From the NCBI GenBank assembly GCA_012270975.1, contig JAAXHH010000141.1:1-64000 (forward strand): DNA of 64,000 bases, given 5' to 3'. This stretch comes from Candidatus Latescibacterota bacterium. Its GTDB lineage: Bacteria; JAAXHH01. Below, piece after piece: positions 8,207 to 16,543 of the stretch. The notes under the pieces are model-generated. The model made no database searches, was not told the origin of the DNA, and saw nothing but the letters and a program-made list of their open reading frames with translations. Within the stretch, counting starts at the first letter, position 1; every line of letters begins with the position of its first letter. The position numbers and the translations under genes are program-made.

Positions 8207-9802
8207 TCAGGGCTTTGTGGGGTCGGTTTCCGGACTGCTGGCGGGCCCGGGCAGCGAAGGTTGCGAGAAATCCCTGGCGTCTTGAAAGAGGGCTTCGTTC
8301 ATCATCAGCAGGTCCTGCCGCCAATTGGGATTGTAGAGCTCTCCCCGGGCCGAAGAGTGCACCAGTTCATACCTGCCAATACCCCGCCGGTCACCGAAAA
8401 CGAAGTAATGACGCCCGCCTTCCGACGTCCGTGACGGGTCGCCGTCTACGCCCTCGGTATAATACCAGACCTGGTGGGCTTTCATGATGTTGTCGCTGTC
8501 ATACCGAACGATTTCTTCCGGCTGGCCGTATCGGATGAAGACGGAACCCCGGTCGCTTTCTGCTCCACCGAGCTGAAAGTCAGCATATGAAAACCGTTCG
8601 TTAAACACCATCATGGATTCGTTTTCCGGGGTCTCGGGTGTAGGATCGCGCATGCGCCAGAAGGCGATCAGAAATTCGGTCTTACCTTCGAGATCGAGAT
8701 TGTCGTAGAGATCGCGCTCCCGTTTGTTCGCCAGGATCGCCAGCATCCTCCGGCCCCGCTTCGCCTGTTCCTCGGTCAACACCGTGACAGGCGGCGGTGG
8801 TGGTGGTGGCTGGACAATCTCGAAAACGGCCGAACTGGACGCTTCCGTCCCGGTCTGCGCGTCCTCGACCGTGATTTCAAGGGTATATAGCCCTTCCGGG
8901 AAAGTCATGTAGTCCAGCGCGACTACGTCCAGCCCGTCGGTACCCGTAATCCGCCGGTTCTTTTTGGGCGGGAGGGGGAAAGTCATCTCATTGGCGTGAC
9001 TGGTTACCGCGGGGTAAATGTCGTAGGCAGCTTCTTCCCCGGTCGAATCCGGAGCCAGATTGTATATCTCGAAATAGAGGAACATGTTACGAGGCTTGTA
9101 ACCGCCGTCCTCGGGCATCTCGGCCCATTTCTCGAATATGCGCAGGGGATTGGGCAGAATCAGCAAGCCGTTTTTCGTGAAACGGTTTTCTTCTTCAGCC
9201 CGCTGGATGAGCGTCGAGAACTGCAGGCTGCTCACGGATAGTTCAGGTGAATTGAGCGGCTGGGCGATAAAGGGCTTGATCGCTTCGCCATACCGGTTGG
9301 AGTGCAGGTCGGTCACGAGAACCTTCGCGCGATACGAACCAGGGCTCACGCCCGCGGCGATCTGTTCCAATACCACCCTTTCCTCGCCTCTCCGGGTAAC
9401 GACGACCGGGCGGTCCGTCTGATATTCCCTTTTCTGCACGGTATGGAAAACGACATTGTCCTGTTCGTCGATGACGGACAGGTCGATCGAGAAGGAGGCG
9501 ACGTAGAGCCTGTCCTCTTTTTCTTCGAGGGTAAACTCGCTGGGACGACAAAGGAAATAAAATTCCAGGTAGGTCTGCTCCTCCGGCCCTCTGAACCCGC
9601 TGACATCCATGGCGAAGTCGATCTCGCCGGTACTGTTCGCGGGTAGCAGGAAGGGGTCGCCGCCGGCGCTGGTGGAATCTGCATCTGTCGAGGTGGTTTC
9701 CTGCTCCTGGGCCAATGCGGACCCGGCACAGAGCAGGCAGGCAAGACAGACAAGACTACAGTAGAATCGAAACACTTCGGATATCTCCCGGTTTGAAGTC
9801 AT
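8207..9802 (-). CDS. Secreted GWxTD-domain protein
   Basis: The 531-residue protein has an N-terminal signal peptide (hydrophobic YCSLVCLACLLCAGSALAQ, cleavage probably after ALA near residue 31). A beta-rich region follows to about residue 330, then a proline run (VQPPPPPPPV), and a C-terminal GWxTD domain. The domain is recognised from FWRMRDPTPETPENE and DRGSVFIRYGQPEEIVRY; the motif that names the family is degenerate here (GGAESD). GWxTD proteins are found in FCB-group and acidobacterial genomes and have no established function. The cysteines in the leader could allow lipidation, but no clean lipobox is seen. It is convergent with hflX. Confidence 0.75.
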   Translation of the reverse strand: MTSNREISEVFRFYCSLVCLACLLCAGSALAQEQETTSTDADSTSAGGDPFLLPANSTGEIDFAMDVSGFRGPEEQTYLEFYFLCRPSEFTLEEKEDRLYVASFSIDLSVIDEQDNVVFHTVQKREYQTDRPVVVTRRGEERVVLEQIAAGVSPGSYRAKVLVTDLHSNRYGEAIKPFIAQPLNSPELSVSSLQFSTLIQRAEEENRFTKNGLLILPNPLRIFEKWAEMPEDGGYKPRNMFLYFEIYNLAPDSTGEEAAYDIYPAVTSHANEMTFPLPPKKNRRITGTDGLDVVALDYMTFPEGLYTLEITVEDAQTGTEASSSAVFEIVQPPPPPPPVTVLTEEQAKRGRRMLAILANKRERDLYDNLDLEGKTEFLIAFWRMRDPTPETPENESMMVFNERFSYADFQLGGAESDRGSVFIRYGQPEEIVRYDSDNIMKAHQVWYYTEGVDGDPSRTSEGGRHYFVFGDRRGIGRYELVHSSARGELYNPNWRQDLLMMNEALFQDARDFSQPSLPGPASSPETDPTKP

Positions 9803-9868
9803 CCCGGATACTGAAAAGCACGGGAATCCGCCAGCCGCGTTACGTGCCGGAACCGGATATCGATTGAC

Positions 9869-9896
9869 TTGATGATACGAAACACCGATCTATGAT
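9869..9896 (+). promoter_or_regulatory. Predicted promoter of the SerA-like gene
   Basis: TTGATG (9869-9874), 16-bp spacer, TATGAT (9891-9896). It leaves a leader of roughly 120 bases with no obvious structure. Confidence 0.45.
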
Positions 9897-10021
9897 ATCC
9901 TGCCTGGTCACGTGCGGTCGTATCGTGATCTCAATCGTAAACTAAGGTTTTATTTACGACTGGGCAACTGATTTGTCTGGCGAGCCGGATTCATTCGGCA
10001 GGTTGCGTACAGGAGGAACCC

Positions 10022-10993
10022 ATGTTGCGGCTTTGGTCGGATCGGACCATGCCTTCCGTGATTCGTTCGGAGTTTGAACATCGCATCCTGGTAAACGGCT
10101 CGGCGGAGAAATCGCCCGAAGACCCGCTTCGCGATCTGCCCGGCGCTTACGCGATCGTCGCGGGCGCGCGGAGAACGTACGATGGTGACCTGATGGACAG
10201 GTATCCGGACATGAAGGTCATATGCCGGACAGGCATAGGCATCGACAACATCGTCGTGCCGGATGCCACCGAAAGAGGCATCGCGGTCTGTAACACGCCC
10301 GAAGGCCCTACTATTTCCACGGCCGAAACGGCTATCGCCCTGATCCTGGCCGCGGTTAAACACATCAAGCGTGTTTCCGGAGAATTCGCGGAACAGCCGG
10401 GGAAGGACTACCTGTCCGGTTACCAGGGGATGGAGGTCTTCGGTCAGACACTGGGCCTGATCGGGCTCGGCCGGATTGGAAGCCGGGTCGCCCGGCTGGC
10501 CGTCGCGCTCGGCATGCGCGTGGTTGCATTCGACCCCTACATCGCGGAAGAGCGCGTGGTGGAACTGGGAATTGAACGGGCAGACCGCATCGAGGCCGTG
10601 CTCGCCAGGTCGGATGTCGTCTCGGTTCACGCGCCGCTGACGGAAGAGACTCGCCACCTGATGAACGTAAACCGCTTCGCCCAAATGAAGCAGGGCGCGT
10701 TCTTCGTCAACGTGTCCAGGGGCGGGCTGGTGGACGAGCAGGCCCTTCACGCCGCGCTCGAACGGGGAAGTCTCGCCGGCGCGGCCCTGGATGTCTTCGA
10801 TCCCGAACCGCCGTCACTGGACAACCCGCTGCTCCATCGCGACGATGTGATCGTTACCCCCCATATCGCCGGCGTGTCAGTCGCGAGCAGGGAGCGTATG
10901 TGGAGGATGGCGGTAACGATGGCACTGCAGGTCTGGAACAGCGAGAAGCCGGACCACATCGTCAATCCGGAAGTCCTGCCTGAAACCGGATAG
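10022..10993 (+). CDS. D-2-hydroxyacid dehydrogenase, phosphoglycerate-dehydrogenase-like
   Basis: This is a 323-residue NAD-dependent D-2-hydroxyacid dehydrogenase of the SerA/GyaR type. The dinucleotide fold shows GLIGLGRIGSRV (about 145-156) followed by the acidic residue in VVAFDPY. The catalytic set is complete: Arg233 (NVSRGGLVDE), Glu262 (VFDPEP) and His281 (TPHIAG). It lacks the ACT domain of long SerA enzymes, so it may act on phosphoglycerate or on another 2-hydroxyacid. The start has a near-perfect AGGAGGAA seven bases upstream. It is a single-gene unit, convergent with the PhyH operon. A 12-bp direct repeat (11000-11011 and 11023-11034) lies behind it. Confidence 0.88.
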   Translation: MLRLWSDRTMPSVIRSEFEHRILVNGSAEKSPEDPLRDLPGAYAIVAGARRTYDGDLMDRYPDMKVICRTGIGIDNIVVPDATERGIAVCNTPEGPTISTAETAIALILAAVKHIKRVSGEFAEQPGKDYLSGYQGMEVFGQTLGLIGLGRIGSRVARLAVALGMRVVAFDPYIAEERVVELGIERADRIEAVLARSDVVSVHAPLTEETRHLMNVNRFAQMKQGAFFVNVSRGGLVDEQALHAALERGSLAGAALDVFDPEPPSLDNPLLHRDDVIVTPHIAGVSVASRERMWRMAVTMALQVWNSEKPDHIVNPEVLPETG

Positions 10994-11048
10994 CCTGGCG
11001 TGTGCGCCGGTGCGTGACGGGGGTGTGCGCCGGTCTACCGGTGACAGC

Positions 11049-11792
11049 CTATCTGAATACCTGCACGTCGGCCGCCCGGGGCGTGTCCACGCCGTGCTTC
11101 ATGCGCATGATCTCTTTCTGGCGTTCCGTAAGCAGGCCGTACCACTCGCCGGGAAATCCTTCATGGGGATCATACTGGAACATGAGCATGCGTTTCCGGT
11201 AGTGGGCGAATAAAGCGTGCCGGTTCGCGTTGCTGCGGTTGGCCCCGCCCGCGTGCCAGCACTGGCCGTTGAAGACAAGGACGCTTCCCGCGGGCGCGGA
11301 AGGCTGCACGCAGTACTTCACCTCGACCTCCGGAGGCGGATGGCCCAGACCACTCTTGTGGGTCCCCGGAACGACCCTTGTCCCGCCGTTCTCCGGCGAG
11401 AAATCGTCCAGCATCCACACGGTGTTCATCATGACCGGCGAGGCCATGTTGAGCATTTCGGCGGGTATGTCGCTGTGAAATCCCTGGTCGCCGTCCCCGG
11501 GCCGTACGATGCGGCTGTTCAGGCTGCCCAGGATGAGCGACTTCTCGAGAAAATGCTCCAGGATGGGAAGGATACGGGGGTGGTCGATGACGGGGAAGAA
11601 GATGGGGTCGAGGGTCGGCAGATTGCTCACGTGCCTGCAGGAGCCCTCGCCTCCGCGCTCTTCGCCCACCTCGTCGGCCAGGCGCATCAGCGTCTCGCGC
11701 ATGGACGTGATTTGGTCGTCGGTCAAGACGTGCTCCACGACAGTGAAACCGTACGTGTCCAGTTCGTAGACCGCGTTTTCGAATTCGGTCAT
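11049..11792 (-). CDS. Phytanoyl-CoA dioxygenase family protein (PhyH-2)
   Basis: This is a 247-residue Fe(II)/2-oxoglutarate oxygenase of the PhyH family, a double-stranded beta-helix. The metal ligands are visible: H106-x-D108 in GFHSDIP and H180 in CWHAGG, with a following Arg (about 186-191) to hold 2-oxoglutarate. The family sequence NGGTRVVPGTHKSG is also present. Such enzymes hydroxylate small molecules; the substrate is unknown. GGAG straddles the stop of the preceding PhyH gene, and the genes are only 3 bp apart, so they are translated together. It is the last gene of an isomerase-PhyH-PhyH operon. Confidence 0.9.
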   Translation of the reverse strand: MTEFENAVYELDTYGFTVVEHVLTDDQITSMRETLMRLADEVGEERGGEGSCRHVSNLPTLDPIFFPVIDHPRILPILEHFLEKSLILGSLNSRIVRPGDGDQGFHSDIPAEMLNMASPVMMNTVWMLDDFSPENGGTRVVPGTHKSGLGHPPPEVEVKYCVQPSAPAGSVLVFNGQCWHAGGANRSNANRHALFAHYRKRMLMFQYDPHEGFPGEWYGLLTERQKEIMRMKHGVDTPRAADVQVFR

Positions 11793-11795
11793 CGG

Positions 11796-12581
11796 CTACT
11801 CCAGGTAAGCGCCGGGTATGCGCGTATTCTCGTACTTCGCGTCTTCCGACCGGGCGAGGATCGGTCCGGGTACTTCGTCCGACCAGTAGTCCGGGACGGT
11901 GGTTGGACGCATGTGCCAACCGAGGAGCAGGGTTCGCCTCCAGTCGCTGTTGTTGCCCCGGGCCGAGTGCAGCAGCCGCGCTTCGCCGATCACGAGGTCG
12001 CCGGCGCGCACGGGCACGTCGACGGCTTCGGGGTGGTCGCCGAACATGTGGGGATCATTTTCATCGGCGAAATGCGCGGTCATCTGGTGCGGCACTTCGA
12101 CTTGGCAATGCAGGGGTATGCGTTTCCGGTGCGTTCCCGGTATGACGCGAAAACAGCCGTTAATCTGGTCTGTGTCCACGAGATAGTAGGAAAGGAACAA
12201 CTGCTGCGGCCACGGCGCCAGGCTGAAAGGGTCGTTCCATGTATCCCAGTCCTGATGCCAGTACAGGGGCGGTCCGCCGGGCGGCTTGCTCAGCACGTGG
12301 ATGGTCCCGTTGGGCGTGAAATCGTCCAGCTTCATGGCGCGCATCAACGCCCGTGTCGCGGGCCAGTCCAGCAACCGGCGCATCACGACGTTCTCCCGGG
12401 TATTCACGTGGATATCCGATCCCTGATAACGCCATTCGGGCTGGTATTCCGCGGAGTCCAGTAATCGATCCGATTCCCGGCGGAGTTCGCCCAGGAACTC
12501 GCCGGTAAGTACGCCCTCGATATGACAGTATCCGTCGCGGACCAACTGCTCCCGCTTTCGCGCGCCTTCTTCTTTCGTCAT
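11796..12581 (-). CDS. Phytanoyl-CoA dioxygenase family protein (PhyH-1)
   Basis: This is a 261-residue Fe(II)/2-oxoglutarate oxygenase with ligands H109-x-D111 in YWHQDWD and H205 in RLLHSARG, and Arg in DWRR for the co-substrate. NGCFRVIPGTHRKR marks the PhyH core. It differs clearly from the downstream copy (WHQD against FHSD), so the two are old paralogues rather than a fresh duplication and probably act on successive or different substrates. The start is preceded by GAGGGG. It follows the isomerase by 59 bp. Its likely substrate is a small metabolite processed together with the isomerase product; this is inference from the neighbourhood. Confidence 0.9.
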   Translation of the reverse strand: MTKEEGARKREQLVRDGYCHIEGVLTGEFLGELRRESDRLLDSAEYQPEWRYQGSDIHVNTRENVVMRRLLDWPATRALMRAMKLDDFTPNGTIHVLSKPPGGPPLYWHQDWDTWNDPFSLAPWPQQLFLSYYLVDTDQINGCFRVIPGTHRKRIPLHCQVEVPHQMTAHFADENDPHMFGDHPEAVDVPVRAGDLVIGEARLLHSARGNNSDWRRTLLLGWHMRPTTVPDYWSDEVPGPILARSEDAKYENTRIPGAYLE

Positions 12582-12640
12582 GCTCCGACCCCTCGCCCAC
12601 GTTCAGACTTCTCGCTCGCGCTTTATCTACACGTCCCGGG

Positions 12641-13396
12641 TTATCTGTTACCGCGAGACAACCCATTGTCCACCAGGTAGTTATAGCTTTTCCTGACCGC
12701 TTCCACCATGTCCGTCGCGCAACTGTCCAGTTCGACGATGTGCCACTCGGTGTGGTTTCCTCCGGCGGCGATCACCCCCGGGAGATCCACCTTGCCTTCA
12801 CCCAGCGCGGTCATGTCCGTATTCCGCCGGCAGGGGCCGTCCTTGAGGTGAAGCAGAGGCGCGCGGCCGCCGAGGCGTTCAAGCACGCCGGCCGGATCGG
12901 GGCCGCCGACCTGGACCCAGTATACGTCCACCTGGAAGAACACCTCCGGTGATAGATGCTCGAGGAGGATATCCGTCGCGATCCGCCCCTCCACTTCCTG
13001 GTATTCCCACCAGTGATTATGAATCCCGAAGGTCATGCCGTGCGGCGCCACGGCCTCAGCGGCCTCGTTGAAACGGTCCGCCGACCACCTGATGTTGTCC
13101 ACGGTACCGTGGTCGTCTTGTCCCAGTCCGGATACGACACGCTTCGTTCCGATCGCGTCGGCCGTTTCGACGACGTAGGACTTGTTATCACCCACGGGCA
13201 GGGGGAGATGGGCGCTGGGAACCTCGAGGTTCAACGATTCGAAGAGCCTGCCGGCCGCCTCCGGCGTGGAACCCGGAAACCCGGCGGGTTCAACACCCGC
13301 GTAACCGATCTCCGCGGTCAGGTCTACCACGTGTTCGAAGTCCTTGTCGGCCAATTCTCTGAGGGTGTACAACTGCAGGGCTACGGGCGGGGGCAT
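12641..13396 (-). CDS. Sugar phosphate isomerase/epimerase family protein (TIM barrel)
   Basis: The 251-residue TIM barrel belongs to the xylose-isomerase-like/AP-endonuclease-2 superfamily. It starts VALQLYTLRELADKDFEHV and carries the metal-binding strands IHNHWWEY, FFQVDVYWVQ, PLLHLKDG and HIVELD. Members isomerise or epimerise sugars and inositols, or split 3-keto sugars. It is the first gene of the operon with two PhyH oxygenases, and its promoter is at 13489-13517. The ATG has AGAGGT upstream. A small perfect hairpin (13422-13438) sits in its leader. Confidence 0.82.
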   Translation of the reverse strand: MPPPVALQLYTLRELADKDFEHVVDLTAEIGYAGVEPAGFPGSTPEAAGRLFESLNLEVPSAHLPLPVGDNKSYVVETADAIGTKRVVSGLGQDDHGTVDNIRWSADRFNEAAEAVAPHGMTFGIHNHWWEYQEVEGRIATDILLEHLSPEVFFQVDVYWVQVGGPDPAGVLERLGGRAPLLHLKDGPCRRNTDMTALGEGKVDLPGVIAAGGNHTEWHIVELDSCATDMVEAVRKSYNYLVDNGLSRGNR

Positions 13397-13488
13397 AACA
13401 CGGCACCTCTTTCTCTTTCTTCAGCCCGCCTTGGGCTGTTCGATGTACGATAGAAACGTCAGCGGATTATTGGGTGAAGTGCGGGATG

Positions 13489-13517
13489 AATATACGAAGC
13501 CCGGCACCCGCGTGCAA
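13489..13517 (-). promoter_or_regulatory. Predicted promoter of the isomerase-PhyH operon
   Basis: TTGCAC (complement of 13512-13517), 17-bp spacer, TATATT (complement of 13489-13494). A leader of about 85 bases follows. It contains a 6-bp hairpin with a 5-base loop at 13422-13438 that has no T run and so is not an obvious terminator. Confidence 0.55.
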
Positions 13518-13525
13518 GCGAATCG

Positions 13526-14176
13526 TCAGGACAAATCGTATACGAAATCCCCGCCGCCGTGGCGCAGGGCGGCATCGCCTTTGCGCAGCATGCGCAGTAC
13601 GCTTTCCTCGTGGATCATTTCCATGAGGTCGTTCCTTTCGAACCACCTGAGATCATGGGATTCATCGCTTATCTTCAGGGGCTGTTCCGCGGACGCAACC
13701 AGCAGGTAGCGAAGGTCGTGGTGTTCATGTGCGGGCACATCATCGCGAGGGGCGATCGCGTGGATGTCCACGTCCAGGGGAACAACCCCTTCCGGTTCCC
13801 GGTACAGTCCGAATCCCTTCAGGCCGGATTCCTCCTCGGCTTCCCGCAGAGCGACGAGGTGGGGCCGGGTACAACCGTCGGAATGGCCGCCCAACTGCAG
13901 CCAGCGGTCGAAGATGCGGTGCCTGGTCATCAGGTACTTCGAACGATCGGGCGAAACGATCCAGGCCGATCCGGTGATGTGACCCGGCATGCACGTTCTT
14001 TCAAAGCAGTCGGGATGTCCGGTGACCAGGGAACGTATCCGTTCTATCGTATGTCCTTCACCGGGATGGCGCGCCAAGTACTGGCCCAGCACCCGCAGGA
14101 GATGATCGCGATGCGATTTGCCCGCCTCTTCCCCGCCAGATACGCTCATCAGGCCGTTTTTGTTGAATTCATCCAT
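13526..14176 (-). CDS. NUDIX hydrolase
   Basis: The 216-residue protein has the NUDIX box as LGGHSDG followed by ALREAEEESGL. The REAxEE core is intact, while the first Glu of the classical box is Thr, as in the GGHxDG subgroup. The N-terminal third (HLLRVLGQYLARHPGEGHTIERI, then ITGSAWIVSPD) resembles NUDIX proteins related to IPP isomerase. It hydrolyses some nucleoside-diphosphate-linked compound; the substrate is unknown. ATG 14176 overlaps the stop of the Ldh2 gene by 8 bp, which suggests translational coupling. ATG 14149 is an alternative. The longer open frame upstream is the reverse shadow of Ldh2. Confidence 0.8.
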   Translation of the reverse strand: MDEFNKNGLMSVSGGEEAGKSHRDHLLRVLGQYLARHPGEGHTIERIRSLVTGHPDCFERTCMPGHITGSAWIVSPDRSKYLMTRHRIFDRWLQLGGHSDGCTRPHLVALREAEEESGLKGFGLYREPEGVVPLDVDIHAIAPRDDVPAHEHHDLRYLLVASAEQPLKISDESHDLRWFERNDLMEMIHEESVLRMLRKGDAALRHGGGDFVYDLS

Positions 14177-15155
14177 CAGTTTCCCAGTAGCACGGTACGT
14201 CCAGCTCATCGCCCAGTTGCCGAAGCGACTGGATATGGGCGTCGTCCAGGGGTATGCCGTGCTCGCCGAAATCGACCTCCCGTTCGGCTTCGATTTCACC
14301 CGGAAGCAATGCGCGGTCCAGCCCCGGCAGCGGTTGCATGGAGTGTACTTTTCGCCGCAGTTCCGTGACCGTCCGGGTGTAGTCGGTAGAGTCGCCGATG
14401 AATGCCGGATCCAGGACAACGGCGGTCAGGCTGCTGGTGGCACCTGGATAGCGGTATTCGATGGCGGACTGTGCGTCCACGGGCCAGGTCATCATGACGG
14501 AGGTGACCTGGTAGGCCAGACCCTTGATCAGCGGGAGCACGCTGATCTCCGCGATTTCCTGTTGAACGTCGGGCAGCTCCAGGTGCGTGCCCATATCGAT
14601 CAGCACGGGCGGTTCGCCTTCCGCTGCCGGGAACCCAAAGCTTACGGGCGGGTTGTTTAGCGCCTGAACTACGGGCTCCGGTCGGTCGAAGGGCAGTGGA
14701 CTCATGGGCGTACTGTAGTACAGGCAGATCATGCCCGCACCGGTGGCGATGCGCGTCCAGTTTCCCACCGATCCCGTGTGGCCACAATGGGTCACCGTGG
14801 CCAGGCAGATTCCCGTAGATCTCGCCCGGGACACCGCCGATCGAATCGCCCGGGCGGACGCCAGGTGCCCTATGCCCCCATCCCCGTTCCACTGCACCAC
14901 CGCGGCTGTCTCCCGGTAGATCCTGATATTAGGCCTCGGGTTGTATGTCCCCGACTGGAACGCATGCACGTATCCTGGCAACTGGCGGGTGCCGTGGCTG
15001 AGGACGCCGCGCAGGTCCGTCGCGGTCAGGTAGTCGGCCAATTCCGTCGCGTGGGCTTCTGGTAAGCCAGTCTTGCGAAGCGCTTCTTCAGTAAAACGGT
15101 GCAGGGCCTTCGCGTCGTAGCGGGGATTGGTGTAGTCGACGGGAATGATGGCCAT
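14169..15155 (-). CDS. Malate/L-lactate dehydrogenase family (Ldh2/YlbC-type) oxidoreductase
   Basis: The 328-residue protein belongs to the Ldh2-type NAD(P)-dependent oxidoreductases (malate, ureidoglycolate, sulfolactate, 2,3-diketogulonate reductases). Family marks are DLRGVLSHGTRQLPGYV near residue 50, the dinucleotide region GGIGHLASARAI, THCGHTGSVGNW, and DMGTHLELPDVQQEI. The substrate cannot be assigned. ATG 15155 fits the family N-terminus (MAIIPVDY); an in-frame extension of 31 codons has no ribosome site. The gene is coupled to the NUDIX gene downstream and divergent from the SDR gene. Confidence 0.83.
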   Translation of the reverse strand: MAIIPVDYTNPRYDAKALHRFTEEALRKTGLPEAHATELADYLTATDLRGVLSHGTRQLPGYVHAFQSGTYNPRPNIRIYRETAAVVQWNGDGGIGHLASARAIRSAVSRARSTGICLATVTHCGHTGSVGNWTRIATGAGMICLYYSTPMSPLPFDRPEPVVQALNNPPVSFGFPAAEGEPPVLIDMGTHLELPDVQQEIAEISVLPLIKGLAYQVTSVMMTWPVDAQSAIEYRYPGATSSLTAVVLDPAFIGDSTDYTRTVTELRRKVHSMQPLPGLDRALLPGEIEAEREVDFGEHGIPLDDAHIQSLRQLGDELDVPCYWETDG

Positions 15156-15265
15156 ACATGCCTCAAGGAACAGTAAGTTGCTTGGATAAAGTTCGTCTGT
15201 GACTCTTAACCATAATGAGACTCGAACGGCAAAACAATAGCTATCCAATCGGACCGCCGATCACT

Positions 15266-15294
15266 TTGACTTGCGTCGCGAAGGTACGTACCTT
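15266..15294 (+). promoter_or_regulatory. Predicted promoter of the SDR gene
   Basis: TTGACT (15266-15271), 17-bp spacer, TACCTT (15289-15294), about 60 bp upstream of the chosen SDR start. It supports an inner start, since the longest frame would begin within the promoter. Confidence 0.4.
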
Positions 15295-15354
15295 GATCTA
15301 CTTCACAACCGCATATCAATGCATACACAACAGAACCAGTTGCCGGGATACGAG

Positions 15355-16362
15355 ATGACAATGAAACCACTAAAGGATCGCGTGGCGGTCGTTGCGGGCG
15401 CGACGCGCGGAACCGGACGGGGGATCGCCCGCATGCTCGGCGCGGCGGGCGCAACGGTCTACTGCTCCGGGCGAAGCGTGAAGGGCCATCCCGCCACGCC
15501 GGGCCGTCCCGAGACGATCGAAGAAACCGCCGAAATGGTCACGGCCGAGGGCGGCCACGGAATTGCCAATAGAACCGACCACACCGTTGCGTTCGAGGTG
15601 GAGCGGTTGTTCGCGCGAGTCAGGAACGAGCAGGGTCGGCTCGACATTCTCGTCAACGATATCTGGGGTGGCGATGAAATGATCGAATGGGGCTCGCCGT
15701 TCTGGGAACTCGATACAGCCAAAGGGTTGAAAATGCTTGAAGGGGCGGTACACACCCATATCATCACGAGCCGGTACGGCGTACCCAGGATGATCGAGCG
15801 GAACGCCGGACTGATCGTGGAAGTCACAGACGGCGACACGATGGGCTACCGGGGCAATCTCTTCTATGATTTCGCAAAAAACGCAACGATCCGGCTCGGC
15901 TACGCGATGTCCCGCGATCTCCACGCGCATAACATCACCGCGCTGACCGTTACACCGGGCTTCCTGCGGTCCGAAGCGATGTTGGACGGCATGGGGGTCA
16001 CGGAAGAGAATTGGCGGGAAGCGATCGCGCAGGACTCGTTTTTCGAGGAATCGGAGACGCCGTGTTACATGGGCAGGGGCGTGGCGGCCCTGGCGGCCGA
16101 TCCGGACGTCGCGTCGAAGCACGGAGGACTGTATGGGAGCTGGTCGCTCGCGAAGGAGTATGGATTCACGGACCTGGACGGGCGCCAGCCTGACTGGGGC
16201 AAATACTTTAGCGCCAGAATACGGGATATCGTAGATAACGTAGAGTCGCCGGACGAAATGGACCTATACAATGTCAGGGCAAGGATGAACCAGATCGAAT
16301 TGGACCCGGCGGCGAAGGAGGAATACACGCGCTTGAGGGCGTACCTGGATAAGCATGAGTGA
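15355..16362 (+). CDS. Short-chain dehydrogenase/reductase (SDR)
   Basis: The 335-residue SDR has the cofactor motif GATRGTGRGIA near the N-terminus, an arginine in SGRSV that favours NADP(H), and the catalytic Tyr-Lys in LFYDFAKNA. The usual catalytic Ser position reads VEVTDGD, so Thr may serve. LVNDIWGGDE replaces the common NNAG. A C-terminal extension of about 80 residues (from GSWSLAKEYGFTDLDG on) is typical of the subgroup related to human DHRS1. The substrate is unknown. ATG 15355 is chosen; 15361 and 15319 are alternatives. It is divergent from the Ldh2 gene. Confidence 0.85.
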   Translation: MTMKPLKDRVAVVAGATRGTGRGIARMLGAAGATVYCSGRSVKGHPATPGRPETIEETAEMVTAEGGHGIANRTDHTVAFEVERLFARVRNEQGRLDILVNDIWGGDEMIEWGSPFWELDTAKGLKMLEGAVHTHIITSRYGVPRMIERNAGLIVEVTDGDTMGYRGNLFYDFAKNATIRLGYAMSRDLHAHNITALTVTPGFLRSEAMLDGMGVTEENWREAIAQDSFFEESETPCYMGRGVAALAADPDVASKHGGLYGSWSLAKEYGFTDLDGRQPDWGKYFSARIRDIVDNVESPDEMDLYNVRARMNQIELDPAAKEEYTRLRAYLDKHE

Positions 16363-16448
16363 GGTTGCGTGTTGCGGAGGCGAAAGTTGCGGACCTTCCA
16401 CTGCATAGCAGGAGGTCACATGACTCAGGTTTTCATGTACCTATCTTC

Positions 16449-16477
16449 TTGTTAACATCCACATGCCGGTTTATACT
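16449..16477 (+). promoter_or_regulatory. Predicted promoter of the Tat-exported aminotransferase gene
   Basis: TTGTTA (16449-16454), 17-bp spacer, TATACT (16472-16477), leaving about 60 bases of leader before the ATG at 16544. Just upstream, an 11-codon frame (16420-16455) has a strong GGAGGT ribosome site. Confidence 0.6.
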
Positions 16478-16543
16478 GAATACTACTCTACCCCCAATTC
16501 AGTTGTAAATTGGGATGATTCTGATCCCAGACGGAGGTTTTCC

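Noticed and set aside
8185..8212. CCCTGA/TCAGGG inverted repeat between hflX and the GWxTD gene as a terminator
   Set aside because: Only six base pairs, a 16-base loop and no T run; it also includes the stop codon of the GWxTD gene.
11000..11034. Twelve-base direct repeat behind the SerA-like gene as an attachment or regulatory site
   Set aside because: Short, G/C-rich and single occurrence between convergent genes; chance or minor duplication suffices.
13422..13438. Six-base-pair hairpin before the sugar isomerase gene as a terminator
   Set aside because: No T run on either strand; it lies inside the predicted leader, so termination is unlikely.
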